A stretch of 64,000 nt of DNA, taken from Basidiobolus meristosporus CBS 931.73 (lineage: Eukaryota; Basidiobolomycota; Basidiobolomycetes; Basidiobolales; Basidiobolaceae). The stretch covers positions 124,001 to 188,000 of the forward strand of contig MCFE01000065.1 in assembly GCA_002104905.1 (NCBI GenBank). The letters run 5' to 3'. A program made the position numbers and the translations under genes. Shown here piece by piece: positions 46,542 through 57,114 of the stretch. How positions within the stretch are numbered: position 1 is the stretch's first letter; the number at the start of each line of letters is the position of its first letter. Below the pieces are notes generated by a model. It was not told the DNA's origin, made no database searches, and saw nothing but the letters and a program-made list of their open reading frames with translations.

Positions 46542-47993
46542 TTAAGCCTTGGAGGCAGCAGCCTTGAGACCGGCTTCAATGCGACGACCATACTCACCAT
46601 CAGCGCGCTTGAAGTGCTCGACCTGACGAGCTTGGATCTCCTTCTTGGCATTCTTCAAGTGGCCGACAATGTTGGAGATGAGGCGGTCCTTCTGGTCCTT
46701 GGGCATCAAGCGGTACAAGTTACCGGCCTGGACAAAGTCGTCGTCGGTGAGACTGTAGGTGTGACGGCCAACTGCGCCAACAACCTCCTGGACAGAGTAG
46801 GTGGAGGCTGGGATGTTGGTTTGCTTGGGTCCGGCGTGGCTGTTGGGCTCGTAGTTGGGCTGGGATCCGTAGTTACCATTGACGGTCATGGGTCCATCAC
46901 GTTGTTGGTTGGCAACGCGGCTGTTGTAGGCCTGGTTGATGGGGATCTGAGCATAGTTGGCTCCCAAACGATGACGGTGGGTGTCGGGGTAGGAGAAGAG
47001 ACGGCCTTGCAACATGCGATCGTAGGAGACATCAATACCGGGAACAGTGTGGGATGGGGAGAAGGCAGCTTGCTCGGTCTCGGCAAAGTAGTTGTCGGGA
47101 TTGCGGTTCAACACGAGCTTGCCAACGGGCTGGAGTGGGTAGTCCTTGTGTGGCCACACCTTGGTGACATCAAAGATGTTCCAGCGGTACTTCTCCGCAT
47201 CCTCGGGGTTCATCACCTGGACATACACACTCCATGAGGGGTAGTCACCCTTGGCGATGGCATTGTACAAGTCGCGGGTGGCGTAGTCAGGATCTTGACC
47301 AGCGAGCTTGCCAGCCTCCTCAGCGGTGAAGTTCTTGATGCCTTGGTCGCTCTTGAAGTGCCACTTGACGTACTTGAACTTGCCCTCGTCATCGACAAGC
47401 TTCAGGGTGTGGGAGCTGTATCCGTTCAAGAAACGGTAGCCATCGGGGGTACCACGGTCAGAGAACAAGATGGTCACTTGGTGGATGGTCTCGGGCACGA
47501 GGGAGATGAAGTCCCAGAACATATCAGCATCAGGGCAGTTGGTGGCGGGGTTTCTCTTCTGGGTGTGGATGAAGTCGGGGAACTTGATGGGGTCACGGAT
47601 GAAGAAGACGGGGGTGTTGTTACCAACCATGTCCCAGTTACCCTCCTCGGTGTAGAACTTCACAGCGAAACCACGGGGGTCTCTAGCGGTATCGGCCGAC
47701 CCCTTCTCACCACCAACAGTGGAGAAACGAAGGAAGGTGGGTGTGCGCTTGCCGATTCTGTTCAAGAACTTCGCCTTGGTGATAGAGGTCAAGTCGTGGG
47801 TCACCTCGAAGTAACCATGGGCACCGGCTCCCTTGGCGTGAACAACTCTCTCGGGGATGCGCTCACGATCAAAGTGAGAGAGTTTGTCGATGAGGTGGAA
47901 GTCTTGAAGAAGGATAGGACCATTGGGACCGGCAGTAATGGAGGTCTGGTTGTTCTCAACTGGATTTCCGTTGGTAGTGGTCAAGTTGGACAT
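46542..47993 (-). CDS. Catalase, copy 1
   Basis: Intronless, 483 residues, from ATG 47993. It is a small-subunit haem catalase converting H2O2 to water and oxygen. Visible residues are catalytic His52 in [12 protein letters not shown], Asn125/126 in [13 protein letters not shown], and the haem-ligand Tyr335 in [19 protein letters not shown]-binding-type residues of the clade 3 enzymes are compatible. The C terminus ends AASKA; -SKA is a weak peroxisomal PTS1-like tripeptide. Codon choice is strongly biased to C- and G-ending codons, indicating high expression, and this creates long meaningless open frames on the other strand. It differs from copies 2 and 3 by one residue (Val405 instead of Ile) and scattered silent changes. 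Confidence 0.97.
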   Translation of the reverse strand: MSNLTTTNGNPVENNQTSITAGPNGPILLQDFHLIDKLSHFDRERIPERVVHAKGAGAHGYFEVTHDLTSITKAKFLNRIGKRTPTFLRFSTVGGEKGSADTARDPRGFAVKFYTEEGNWDMVGNNTPVFFIRDPIKFPDFIHTQKRNPATNCPDADMFWDFISLVPETIHQVTILFSDRGTPDGYRFLNGYSSHTLKLVDDEGKFKYVKWHFKSDQGIKNFTAEEAGKLAGQDPDYATRDLYNAIAKGDYPSWSVYVQVMNPEDAEKYRWNIFDVTKVWPHKDYPLQPVGKLVLNRNPDNYFAETEQAAFSPSHTVPGIDVSYDRMLQGRLFSYPDTHRHRLGANYAQIPINQAYNSRVANQQRDGPMTVNGNYGSQPNYEPNSHAGPKQTNIPASTYSVQEVVGAVGRHTYSLTDDDFVQAGNLYRLMPKDQKDRLISNIVGHLKNAKKEIQARQVEHFKRADGEYGRRIEAGLKAAASKA

Positions 47994-49091
47994 GGTCAAT
48001 GAAGTATAAATTTACAAAGATAAAAACTCCCGGCCAGTTGCCTCGGTCTATATACCCATCATAGCCCTGATAATCCCATTGTTAATCAATAGTAGCAATC
48101 TTCCTATCACTTGGGTTTGTACACATAATAAACCCACTTCCCAATTTGGTACCATGTCTTGAAATAGATCATCTGGTTCGCTACCATATTAAAGCTTACT
48201 AATGGGACGAGCCGACAGCAGAACTGTATCATTTTTTAACACATGCTTCAACAAAATTTCGATCTAATTTCACTGATAGAACTGTGGAGAGGGCGCGATG
48301 CATGCGAGATTCATTGCGGGATTCCGTGAAATACGCCTCAATTGACATTGTCATCGTCTACCCCAGAATCAATCAATCACTCACCCTAACCCTATGTTTC
48401 ATCTAGGGCCTATTACTGTCAAGTAAATGTATCATGGTTGTAAATGGAGGTCACGATAATCTTCAATGGAATGGCTTACACTATCTTGGTCTAGAATCAA
48501 ATGTAGCACTCGTGTAGCTACGCAACTACGAGTCTTGTCAATTTGTATATAAATTTCTAGATCCAGATATGATAATCATCAAGGTATTTTACAATAGCCT
48601 TTGATTGGTTATGTATGTTTCTTCCCCACTCGGCTACCCTCTTGCATGCACCCATCATCAATTCTGCGGCTTCGGATTAATGTCCAATCTTGATACTCTG
48701 GATAAAAGAATGGGGAAAGAGAATCTAATGGAGGTGAAAGTTGATGCATCAGTTTGGCATTTGTAATCAGTGCATGATGATGAAGAGCTTAGCAGCCTGA
48801 AGCTAGGTCATAAAAATCTCCTTTGACAACACCAGTTCTAGAATCATAGGGTGGATTGGATAATGTACATAGAAGGATGTCGAAGTCCATTAATCCATTG
48901 CCTTCCTGGCTGGCGCTTTTTGGGATGGAATAGCCTAGGATTAGTTAAACAACAGATGGCTTGGGAATATTGGGAATTATGCAGTCGTATTTGGTAATTA
49001 TGGAAAATATCTTCTGGGCAAATCCAAAATGCGCAAATTATTTTACAATTATTTGAGCAGTAATCTTTGCGTTGCTTGACCATCAGCTTCA
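47994..49091. other. Divergent spacer between catalase 1 and the BtuF-like gene
   Basis: AT-rich. Holds the catalase 1 promoter and a telomere-like CCCTAACCCTA at 48384-48394. No gene seen. Confidence 0.5.
48049..48054 (-). promoter_or_regulatory. TATA box of catalase copy 1
   Basis: TATATA 56 nt upstream of the ATG at 47993. The surrounding sequence is unlike the promoters of copies 2 and 3. Confidence 0.45.
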
Positions 49092-50616
49092 ATGACAGTA
49101 CGTAAACCCAAGGTTATATCTTTACTTCCCTCGGCCACCGAGATTATCGGTCTCATACCAGGTATAAACCCTTCTTACGAATTTGTTGATCTTTCTTCCG
49201 AACATTGCAATCCTAGGTGGCGCTGAGCTCCTAGTTGGACGAAGCCATGAGGGTAAGTTTGGCATTTATCTGTTCACCAAAATATATTCTGACTCAAGTG
49301 CCCTGTTTTACCAGACGATTATCCTGAGTAGGAAAATATCCTTCTATCTCTCAAAATTCACCTCTAATGCGTTACGCGTACTATACAGGTCAATTCTTGA
49401 CAGACCATATTTAACTGCTCAAAAGACTACTTTTACGGTATGCTCTAGTGCCCCTGACGCATGATAATATTCGTGTATAAGACTAACATACACATCTACG
49501 AATTTAGGACCCAGCCGATGTTGACCGACAGGTATCAGAAACCCTAGCTGCAGGACAAAGCCTGTATACATTAAATGTGGATCTGATAAAGAAACTCCAG
49601 CCAGAAGTTATCTTGACCCAGGTTGCCTTATGGTTCATAAATTCCTCATTGAACTGTGTATTTAAATATCTATTCTTCCACTAGTCACTTTGTAAGGTTT
49701 GTGCTATCGATCTGATTTCAGTTGAGAGAGTGGCAGCCTCTATGTCTCCTCAGCCACAGATCGTGGACCTGAATCCAAACAGCTTGGGAGACGTACTTGA
49801 AAATATTACTAGCGTTGGCAAAGCAGTTGGTTTAGAGGAAGAGTCCAGATTACTACAAGGCCAATTAAGGAGTAGAATCGAAAGAATTGAAAGACTGGTG
49901 AAGGACAAAGCCGACTTCGTCAAACCCAAATGTTTAATGATGGAATGGCCCGAGCCGGTATGTGACATATTCTGTGTAATAATCCAATGCTTATTAACTC
50001 ATGAAAAATAACTGCATATACTAGATCTACGCTGCCGGCCATTGGTATGTGATTTAGGAGTATGATTTATGGCACGCATACCAGCTTAGTAATATTATTC
50101 ATATCACGTTAGGACTCCACAAATCATAGAAATGGGTAGGTCACTTAATATGCACTCCTTCACATGGGCTTGGTTTTAATGTTTACCTCACAGCTGGTGG
50201 ATTGCATCCTCTAAACCCTTGCATTAAAACAAACGAAAGAGGAGAGAAAATTGCAAAGTACGGGAAACCAGTCACTCCTGAATCTGTGGTGGAACTGCAA
50301 CCGGATATTATTATTATTGCCCCATGTGGCTTGGACTTGGTAGAATCCGAGAAACAGACCAAGATAATATCCGAAAAGCCTTGGTGGAAGGAAGCCACCA
50401 AAAACACCAAGAAAGTTTACTTGGTGGACGGATCACACGTAAGTAAATTTAGAACCGTACCCCATCAGAAGGGAGCTAACTTAGTATGTAATCCTATAGA
50501 TGTTTAATCGACCTGGCCCCAGACTTGTCGATGCTCTTGAGTTCTGTGCCGGAGTTATTCTTGATCAACCAGAATTAATTCCTGAAGGATTTCCAGTAAA
50601 GGAATGGAAATTATAA
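49092..50616 (+). CDS. BtuF/TroA-fold (cobalamin/Fe3+ ABC-binding-protein-like) protein
   Basis: Ten exons: 49092-49161, 49217-49252, 49315-49327, 49389-49437, 49508-49621, 49685-49957, 50025-50044, 50113-50135, 50194-50438, 50500-50616; they join into 319 residues. The start RKPKVISLLPSATEIIGLI then ELLVGRSHE and DDYPESILDRP are the BtuF-like substrate-binding-protein motifs. Next come QVSETLAAGQSLYTLNVDLI, LQPEVILTQSLCKVCAID, and the second lobe with AGGLHPL, LQPDIIIIAPCGLDL and ending FNRPGPRLVDALE. There is no signal peptide or lipobox, so unlike bacterial BtuF it should be cytosolic. Such intracellular homologues exist in fungi and plants without a proven role; metal or corrinoid binding is inferred. 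It lies between two catalase copies on the opposite strand. Confidence 0.85.
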
Positions 50617-50813
50617 ATCATTTTTTCCTTAATAAACAATTCGACCTTGGTCTGAAATCAATTATCATAATCATTATATACGCTCCGAATTTTGAACTTT
50701 CCTTTAATGATTATGATGGGTAATATATGAATAATGTTGTTTTCTTTTTTAGTAAACCATGTTACACGTATATCACATGCGGTACGGCCCATGCAGTTAT
50801 AGACAAAATGTAC

Positions 50814-52265
50814 TTAGGCCTTAGAAGCAGCGGCCTTGAGACCGGCTTCAATGCGACGACCATACTCACCATCAGCGCGCTTGAAGTGCTCGACCTGACG
50901 AGCTTGGATCTCCTTCTTGGCATTCTTCAAGTGGCCAACAATGTTGGAGATGAGGCGGTCCTTCTGGTCCTTGGGCATCAAGCGGTACAAGTTACCGGCC
51001 TGGACAAAGTCGTCGTCGGTGAGACTGTAGGTGTGACGGCCAACTGCACCAATAACCTCCTGGACAGAGTAGGTGGAGGCTGGGATGTTGGTTTGCTTGG
51101 GTCCGGCGTGGCTGTTGGGCTCGTAGTTGGGCTGGGATCCGTAGTTACCATTGACGGTCATGGGTCCATCACGTTGTTGGTTGGCAACGCGGCTGTTGTA
51201 GGCCTGGTTGATGGGGATCTGAGCATAGTTGGCTCCCAAACGATGACGGTGGGTGTCGGGGTAGGAGAAGAGACGGCCTTGCAACATACGATCGTAGGAG
51301 ACATCAATACCGGGAACAGTGTGGGATGGGGAGAAGGCAGCTTGCTCGGTCTCGGCAAAGTAGTTGTCGGGATTGCGGTTCAACACGAGCTTGCCAACGG
51401 GCTGGAGTGGGTAGTCCTTGTGTGGCCACACCTTGGTGACATCAAAGATGTTCCAGCGGTACTTCTCCGCATCCTCGGGGTTCATCACCTGGACATACAC
51501 ACTCCATGAGGGGTAGTCACCCTTGGCGATGGCATTGTACAAGTCGCGGGTGGCGTAGTCAGGATCTTGACCAGCGAGCTTGCCAGCCTCCTCAGCGGTG
51601 AAGTTCTTGATGCCTTGGTCGCTCTTGAAGTGCCACTTGACGTACTTGAACTTGCCCTCGTCATCGACAAGCTTCAGGGTGTGGGAGCTGTATCCGTTCA
51701 AGAAACGGTAGCCATCGGGGGTACCACGGTCAGAGAACAAGATGGTCACTTGGTGGATGGTCTCGGGCACGAGGGAGATGAAGTCCCAGAACATATCAGC
51801 ATCAGGGCAGTTGGTGGCGGGGTTTCTTTTCTGGGTGTGGATGAAGTCGGGGAACTTGATGGGGTCACGGATGAAGAAGACGGGGGTGTTGTTACCAACC
51901 ATGTCCCAGTTACCCTCCTCGGTGTAGAACTTCACAGCGAAACCACGGGGGTCTCTGGCGGTATCGGCCGACCCCTTCTCACCACCAACAGTGGAGAAAC
52001 GAAGGAAGGTGGGTGTGCGCTTGCCGATTCTGTTCAAGAACTTCGCCTTGGTGATAGAGGTCAAGTCGTGGGTCACCTCGAAGTAACCATGGGCACCGGC
52101 TCCCTTGGCGTGAACAACTCTCTCGGGGATGCGCTCACGATCAAAGTGAGAGAGTTTGTCGATGAGGTGGAAGTCTTGAAGAAGGATAGGACCATTGGGA
52201 CCGGCAGTAATGGAGGTCTGGTTGTTCTCAACTGGGTTTCCGTTGGTGGTGGTCAAGTTGGACAT
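50814..52265 (-). CDS. Catalase, copy 2
   Basis: Intronless, 483 residues from ATG 52265; the protein is identical to copy 3 and differs from copy 1 at residue 405 (Ile). Same catalytic set: His52, Asn125/126, Tyr335. Nucleotide identity with the other copies stays close to complete across the reading frame, then collapses within a few bases of the stop. The last codons are TCT AAG GCC TAA instead of TCC AAG GCT TAA. Silent markers distinguish it: ACC for Thr6, CGT for Arg326, GTT for Val443. It is divergently oriented to copy 3, making a large inverted repeat with about 1 kb between the starts. Confidence 0.97.
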   Translation of the reverse strand: MSNLTTTNGNPVENNQTSITAGPNGPILLQDFHLIDKLSHFDRERIPERVVHAKGAGAHGYFEVTHDLTSITKAKFLNRIGKRTPTFLRFSTVGGEKGSADTARDPRGFAVKFYTEEGNWDMVGNNTPVFFIRDPIKFPDFIHTQKRNPATNCPDADMFWDFISLVPETIHQVTILFSDRGTPDGYRFLNGYSSHTLKLVDDEGKFKYVKWHFKSDQGIKNFTAEEAGKLAGQDPDYATRDLYNAIAKGDYPSWSVYVQVMNPEDAEKYRWNIFDVTKVWPHKDYPLQPVGKLVLNRNPDNYFAETEQAAFSPSHTVPGIDVSYDRMLQGRLFSYPDTHRHRLGANYAQIPINQAYNSRVANQQRDGPMTVNGNYGSQPNYEPNSHAGPKQTNIPASTYSVQEVIGAVGRHTYSLTDDDFVQAGNLYRLMPKDQKDRLISNIVGHLKNAKKEIQARQVEHFKRADGEYGRRIEAGLKAAASKA

Positions 52266-52319
52266 ATTTAATATGAAGAATTTAGCTACTTCGATAGTGT
52301 GAATTGAACATGGACCGTC

Positions 52320-52327
52320 TTTAAATA
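52320..52327 (-). promoter_or_regulatory. TATA-like element of catalase copy 2
   Basis: TATTTAAA on the minus strand, 55 nt upstream of the ATG at 52265. Confidence 0.4.
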
Positions 52328-53230
52328 CATCTCGTCAGAACTTCGATTTCCGTTGGTCACCGGGCCCCCGCAATATTTCATCTACAGATGAATGCTATTG
52401 TGAATGAATTGTTATTTTTTGTTCATTTTGGAAGTGATGGCTGTATTTTACCACGATACCTGTGGCACTTGATGTGGGATATAATCATTACCCGTTTATT
52501 GTCGCAATCTGTTTGTGCGAATTTACAAAGATACCACTCATCTTTTGCAGAAGCCCTCAGATTTGTTCCAGGAGGCTAGGGGTGCGCAGTTGATAATATA
52601 GCTATTGGATCAAGTGTTGGTAAACTGACGGATTTATCCAACCTCCATAGTACAAGTCATTTGACCACTTGAAGTCAATTTGTTCTCTTCTTGCATCGAA
52701 GAGGGAACGTTAATGCATGTCTCGTAATGATTGACATACGGTAGCAGATTGATCAAATCGTGGGTAAATCAAAAATTCTAAGCATCAGTGTGTGTAAAAG
52801 AATACACCAATCAAACATCAAGAGTGATATACGCAGCAACGACGTTCAGTTCTTCAGAAAGAGTTGATAATTTCCCTCATATTTATTAGAATCCTATTTA
52901 AAATCAACGTAACCACAAGAGTTCCTATTCGATACTATATCACCGGCATGAAATTCCAAATCTAAATCTCCCTGTATAATCGAATGAGGACATATTTTCA
53001 GAAACGATAATCGTGAAAATGATCAGGTCGGTGATGAGAGGAGATGAAAATTTATATGTAATAAAACAGTCGTATACTTTAAATATTTATAGATTAGGAT
53101 GAAAAATGATTGATAATCTTGTTCTACGATCACCACAAGAACTAACACAAAGAGGATGTTTCACGTGTTCTTCTGCTGAAATATTTATTTTACACATTTA
53201 AATATCAAATTATGCGGGGCACTGGGTGGA

Positions 53231-53238
53231 TATAAATA
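53231..53238 (+). promoter_or_regulatory. TATA box of catalase copy 3
   Basis: TATAAATA 70-77 nt upstream of the ATG at 53308. Sequence context differs from copies 1 and 2. Confidence 0.45.
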
Positions 53239-53307
53239 AGGCCTTATTGGACTAAAACTACTCAAGGTCTTTTGATTAGTTTAGTAACCACTTCTTCTTT
53301 CACAACG

Positions 53308-54759
53308 ATGTCCAACTTGACCACTACCAACGGAAACCCAGTCGAGAACAACCAGACCTCCATTACTGCCGGTCCCAATGGTCCTATCCTTCTTCAAGAC
53401 TTCCACCTCATCGACAAACTCTCTCACTTTGATCGTGAGCGCATCCCCGAGAGAGTTGTTCACGCCAAGGGAGCCGGTGCCCATGGTTACTTCGAGGTGA
53501 CCCACGACTTGACCTCCATCACCAAGGCGAAGTTCTTGAACAGAATCGGCAAGCGCACACCCACCTTCCTTCGTTTCTCCACTGTTGGTGGTGAGAAGGG
53601 GTCGGCCGATACCGCCAGAGACCCCCGTGGTTTCGCTGTGAAGTTCTACACCGAGGAGGGTAACTGGGACATGGTTGGTAACAACACCCCCGTCTTCTTC
53701 ATCCGTGACCCCATCAAGTTCCCCGACTTCATCCACACCCAGAAAAGAAACCCCGCCACCAACTGCCCTGATGCTGATATGTTCTGGGACTTCATCTCCC
53801 TCGTGCCCGAGACCATCCACCAAGTGACCATCTTGTTCTCTGACCGTGGTACCCCCGATGGCTACCGTTTCTTGAACGGATACAGCTCCCACACCCTGAA
53901 GCTTGTCGATGACGAGGGCAAGTTCAAGTACGTCAAGTGGCACTTCAAGAGCGACCAAGGCATCAAGAACTTCACCGCTGAGGAGGCTGGCAAGCTCGCT
54001 GGTCAAGATCCTGACTACGCCACCCGCGACTTGTACAATGCCATCGCCAAGGGTGACTACCCCTCATGGAGTGTGTATGTCCAGGTGATGAACCCCGAGG
54101 ATGCGGAGAAGTACCGCTGGAACATCTTTGATGTCACCAAGGTGTGGCCACACAAGGACTACCCACTCCAGCCCGTTGGCAAGCTCGTGTTGAACCGCAA
54201 TCCCGACAACTACTTTGCCGAGACCGAGCAAGCTGCCTTCTCCCCATCCCACACTGTTCCCGGTATTGATGTCTCCTACGATCGCATGTTGCAAGGCCGT
54301 CTCTTCTCCTACCCCGACACCCACCGTCATCGTTTGGGAGCCAACTATGCTCAGATCCCCATCAACCAGGCCTACAACAGCCGCGTTGCCAACCAACAAC
54401 GTGATGGACCCATGACCGTCAATGGTAACTACGGATCCCAGCCCAACTACGAGCCCAACAGCCACGCCGGACCCAAGCAAACCAACATCCCAGCCTCCAC
54501 CTACTCTGTCCAGGAGGTTATTGGTGCAGTTGGCCGTCACACCTACAGTCTCACCGACGACGACTTTGTCCAGGCCGGTAATTTGTACCGCTTGATGCCC
54601 AAGGACCAGAAGGACCGCCTCATCTCCAACATTGTCGGCCACTTGAAGAATGCCAAGAAGGAGATCCAAGCTCGTCAGGTCGAGCACTTCAAGCGCGCTG
54701 ATGGTGAGTATGGTCGTCGCATTGAAGCCGGTCTCAAGGCTGCTGCCTCCAAGGCTTAA
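53308..54759 (+). CDS. Catalase, copy 3
   Basis: Intronless, 483 residues. The ATG at 53308 aligns with the starts of the other copies (an in-frame TTG at 53272 lies upstream). Identical in protein to copy 2. Along the gene its silent markers switch parent. Thr6 ACT is like copy 1; Asn10 AAC, Ala103 GCC, Lys146 AAA like copy 2; Arg326 CGC like copy 1; Ile405/Ala407 like copy 2; Val443 GTC and the last codons like copy 1. It has its own changes too (Val12 GTC). This mosaic is what gene conversion produces. Function is as for the other copies, peroxide removal. Confidence 0.97.
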   Translation: MSNLTTTNGNPVENNQTSITAGPNGPILLQDFHLIDKLSHFDRERIPERVVHAKGAGAHGYFEVTHDLTSITKAKFLNRIGKRTPTFLRFSTVGGEKGSADTARDPRGFAVKFYTEEGNWDMVGNNTPVFFIRDPIKFPDFIHTQKRNPATNCPDADMFWDFISLVPETIHQVTILFSDRGTPDGYRFLNGYSSHTLKLVDDEGKFKYVKWHFKSDQGIKNFTAEEAGKLAGQDPDYATRDLYNAIAKGDYPSWSVYVQVMNPEDAEKYRWNIFDVTKVWPHKDYPLQPVGKLVLNRNPDNYFAETEQAAFSPSHTVPGIDVSYDRMLQGRLFSYPDTHRHRLGANYAQIPINQAYNSRVANQQRDGPMTVNGNYGSQPNYEPNSHAGPKQTNIPASTYSVQEVIGAVGRHTYSLTDDDFVQAGNLYRLMPKDQKDRLISNIVGHLKNAKKEIQARQVEHFKRADGEYGRRIEAGLKAAASKA

Positions 54760-55346
54760 GTTAGTCCTCTGGCATACCTCTAGGCCATCTGTCACTGTAT
54801 TCAGCATAATTCCATAATTTTCCTTCCGATGCATATAACTCGTCAAATTGCAACCAATTGTTTCGTAAACATCATTAAAAGCCTTCAAAAAATGATATCC
54901 TGTTGATGTCGTATATATCATATGAAAACTGCGTACTATTGATGGGTAATTTGCGTCACCTTCGTGAGGTGTAGCTATTGGATTGTATAACGTAATTGTG
55001 GTGATGTGAACTTTTGTGTAAACTTGCAATCGAATGTACAGACGTTCAATCTTCTTCACACGCATCAGATGGTTTGAGCTACGTTGTTAGGTCTTAAACA
55101 TACTGGAATATTGTTATTTAGTCAAACTCCAGCCTATTCGGATGAATGCTATTCTTGAATCCAAGGGGCTATGATAGTATTCAGAAAGTCCTTTATTTCT
55201 TGGTGGTGATTATTTCTCCAATTTTGGGTGGTCAAGTTTAGTAGTGTATGTCACAAGGTATATAGCGATATAATCTACAACTGCTGTCAATGAGTGTGTA
55301 TGGTAGTAGAAAATAGAAATATAGAATATGTCGTTCTCCCAACATT
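54760..55346. other. Convergent spacer
   Basis: AT-rich 3' region between catalase 3 and the MFS transporter. No gene seen. Confidence 0.5.
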
Positions 55347-57114
55347 CTAAGCAGGTCCGGTGGAGCCTCTCCATCTCTCGCCTCTGTGTAGAACCAATAT
55401 AGGCATTATCACGCTTACTGTAGTGATGATCCCCCATATGGTCATCATCCAACCGTCGCCCAGGTTCTGGCGCATTGCAGGGGCAAACAAAGGGGTCACC
55501 GTAGCAATTACGTTTCGTACAAAATTTGCACAACTTGTAATGGATGCTGAGGACTCGGAATAAGCGTCGACCAAGTAGGTATTGCTAGTCGCAATGATAA
55601 TGTTCATTCCAAAACCAACTATTGATCACAAATTAGATAACTTGCAGTAGGTATTCATGCGATACAATAAACCATACTTACAAAGGAAGTGGCCAATCAG
55701 TGGTAATACAAAGTGGGTGTCAAAGTGAAGCAGCCATCCATAAACAAAGCAACCAACTGGCACCAAAATAGAGCCTATCCAAAGGGAATGCAATCTCATT
55801 TCTGGTTTGTGTACTCCGCCGTGAGCTTTCATTTGCTTACGAAGGGTGTAGTCGGTAAACACACCGCCAAATACAGTGCCTAATATGCTTCCGGCCCCTT
55901 CAGCTCCATAGCAGAAGCCGATCTGGGCAGACGACAGGTGGTATCGATCGGTATAAGTTTCTGAGAGCAGGGTTAAGAGCAGAAACAAAACACCAAATAT
56001 GATCCCCGGGTACAAGGTGATCAGAATCACTGCGGGATATCTCAGATAGTATAACGGTTTGAAAGGATTTGGAAAGCCATGTTTTGCGGGGCTTTCCAGA
56101 TTTTTGTTCAGCCTCAATGCATAAGTTTCTGGCAGGAGAAGCAAACTCACGGTGAGAATCACTCCGCTAAGAATGGTCAAAAACCAAAAGATCCATTGCC
56201 ATCCTAGATACTCGTTGATTACGCCGCCTATCATTGACCCGGTGATCGGCCCAACCAGTGGGCCTATAAAGAACAGGCCTAGAATTCGAGGATTAGACTG
56301 ATCGTTGCTAAATATAGATCACGTTGCTGACTTACCCATGGCAGTACCACGCTCCTCAAGGTAAAACATATCAGAGATGGAGCCAGCGCCAACAGCCATG
56401 GCGGCGGAACTCCCGGAGCTCTGAAGAATTCTCATCACGATGAACATGCCGATATTTTTTGAGATGGCGCACAGAACGGACGCTACGATAAAAAGAGCCG
56501 TCGAGAGGATGTACACGATACGTCGGCCATAGCGCTCGGAGATTGGTGCCCAGAACAATGGCTAGTTTCCAATTGTTAGTAAGGAAGTCTTTGAGAATAT
56601 GTCGATGCTTGCAAGAATTACCCCCAGCCCACTGAAAAGTACGTAGCATGAGACGGTGGCGTTAATAGTGCTGACATCCGTATTCAAGGCCGTGCGTACG
56701 TCCGTCAACGCCGGAAGCTATAAAGTGTCAATCGGCTATGACAGCAACTGGGAAATAGGATGCTACCTACATAAATGGAACTCGCTAGCGGACCCAGAAG
56801 TCCAATCAGGGCGATCAAAGACAGGCATCCCATTTTTTTGGACCTCTTCCAACCCTACTTGAAGCACACGTTTTAAAAGCAAACTCCTGGCGCGTGGGTG
56901 TGAGGCCGGCGAGCGAAGAGAAGGCTGCTTACCATTGGATCAATAACATCTACTTTCTCGCTATTCCCCACGTTTATTGTCGTCTCTGAATCATCTTTGA
57001 TCTACGGAAATGAGTCTGAATAAGTGGAGGGTCGATGCCCGGGGGTCATGTGAAGCGACTTACTTTATCGTTCTCTAACTGGCTTTGCTCCACTTCTAAC
57101 TTCGGATCAGACAT
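55347..57114 (-). CDS. MFS transporter, DHA1-type (drug/polyamine:H+ antiporter family)
   Basis: Seven exons: 57114-57064, 57001-56933, 56854-56771, 56717-56622, 56561-56336, 56278-55682, 55618-55347; 464 residues. A hydrophilic, acidic N terminus (MSDPKLEVEQ) precedes the first helix (GCLSLIALIGLLGPLASSIY). The MFS motif A between helices 2 and 3 appears as FWAPISERYGRRIVY. Further fungal DHA1 marks are RILQSSGSSAAMAVGAGSIS, FFIGPLVGPITGSMIGG and YLGWQWIFWFL, with LPETY after helix 6. Twelve membrane helices fit the length. It should export small molecules from the plasma membrane using the proton gradient; substrate cannot be read from sequence. The first helix is assembled from short exons, so boundaries there are slightly less sure. 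Confidence 0.88.

Larger units (their letters stand above)
52266..53307. other. Shared divergent promoter region of catalases 2 and 3
   Basis: 1,042 nt, AT-rich, forming the loop of the catalase inverted repeat. The two halves are not alike. No gene seen. Confidence 0.6.

Noticed and set aside
46500-48002. Long plus-strand open frames (about 245 and 235 codons) opposite catalase 1, repeated opposite copies 2 and 3
   Set aside because: They are antisense shadows created by the strong codon bias of the catalase genes. They have no family resemblance and recur wherever the gene recurs.
49162-49216. Open read-through of the first intron of the BtuF-like gene
   Set aside because: Reading through does not continue in the frame of the conserved ELLVGRSHE block, while splicing restores it.
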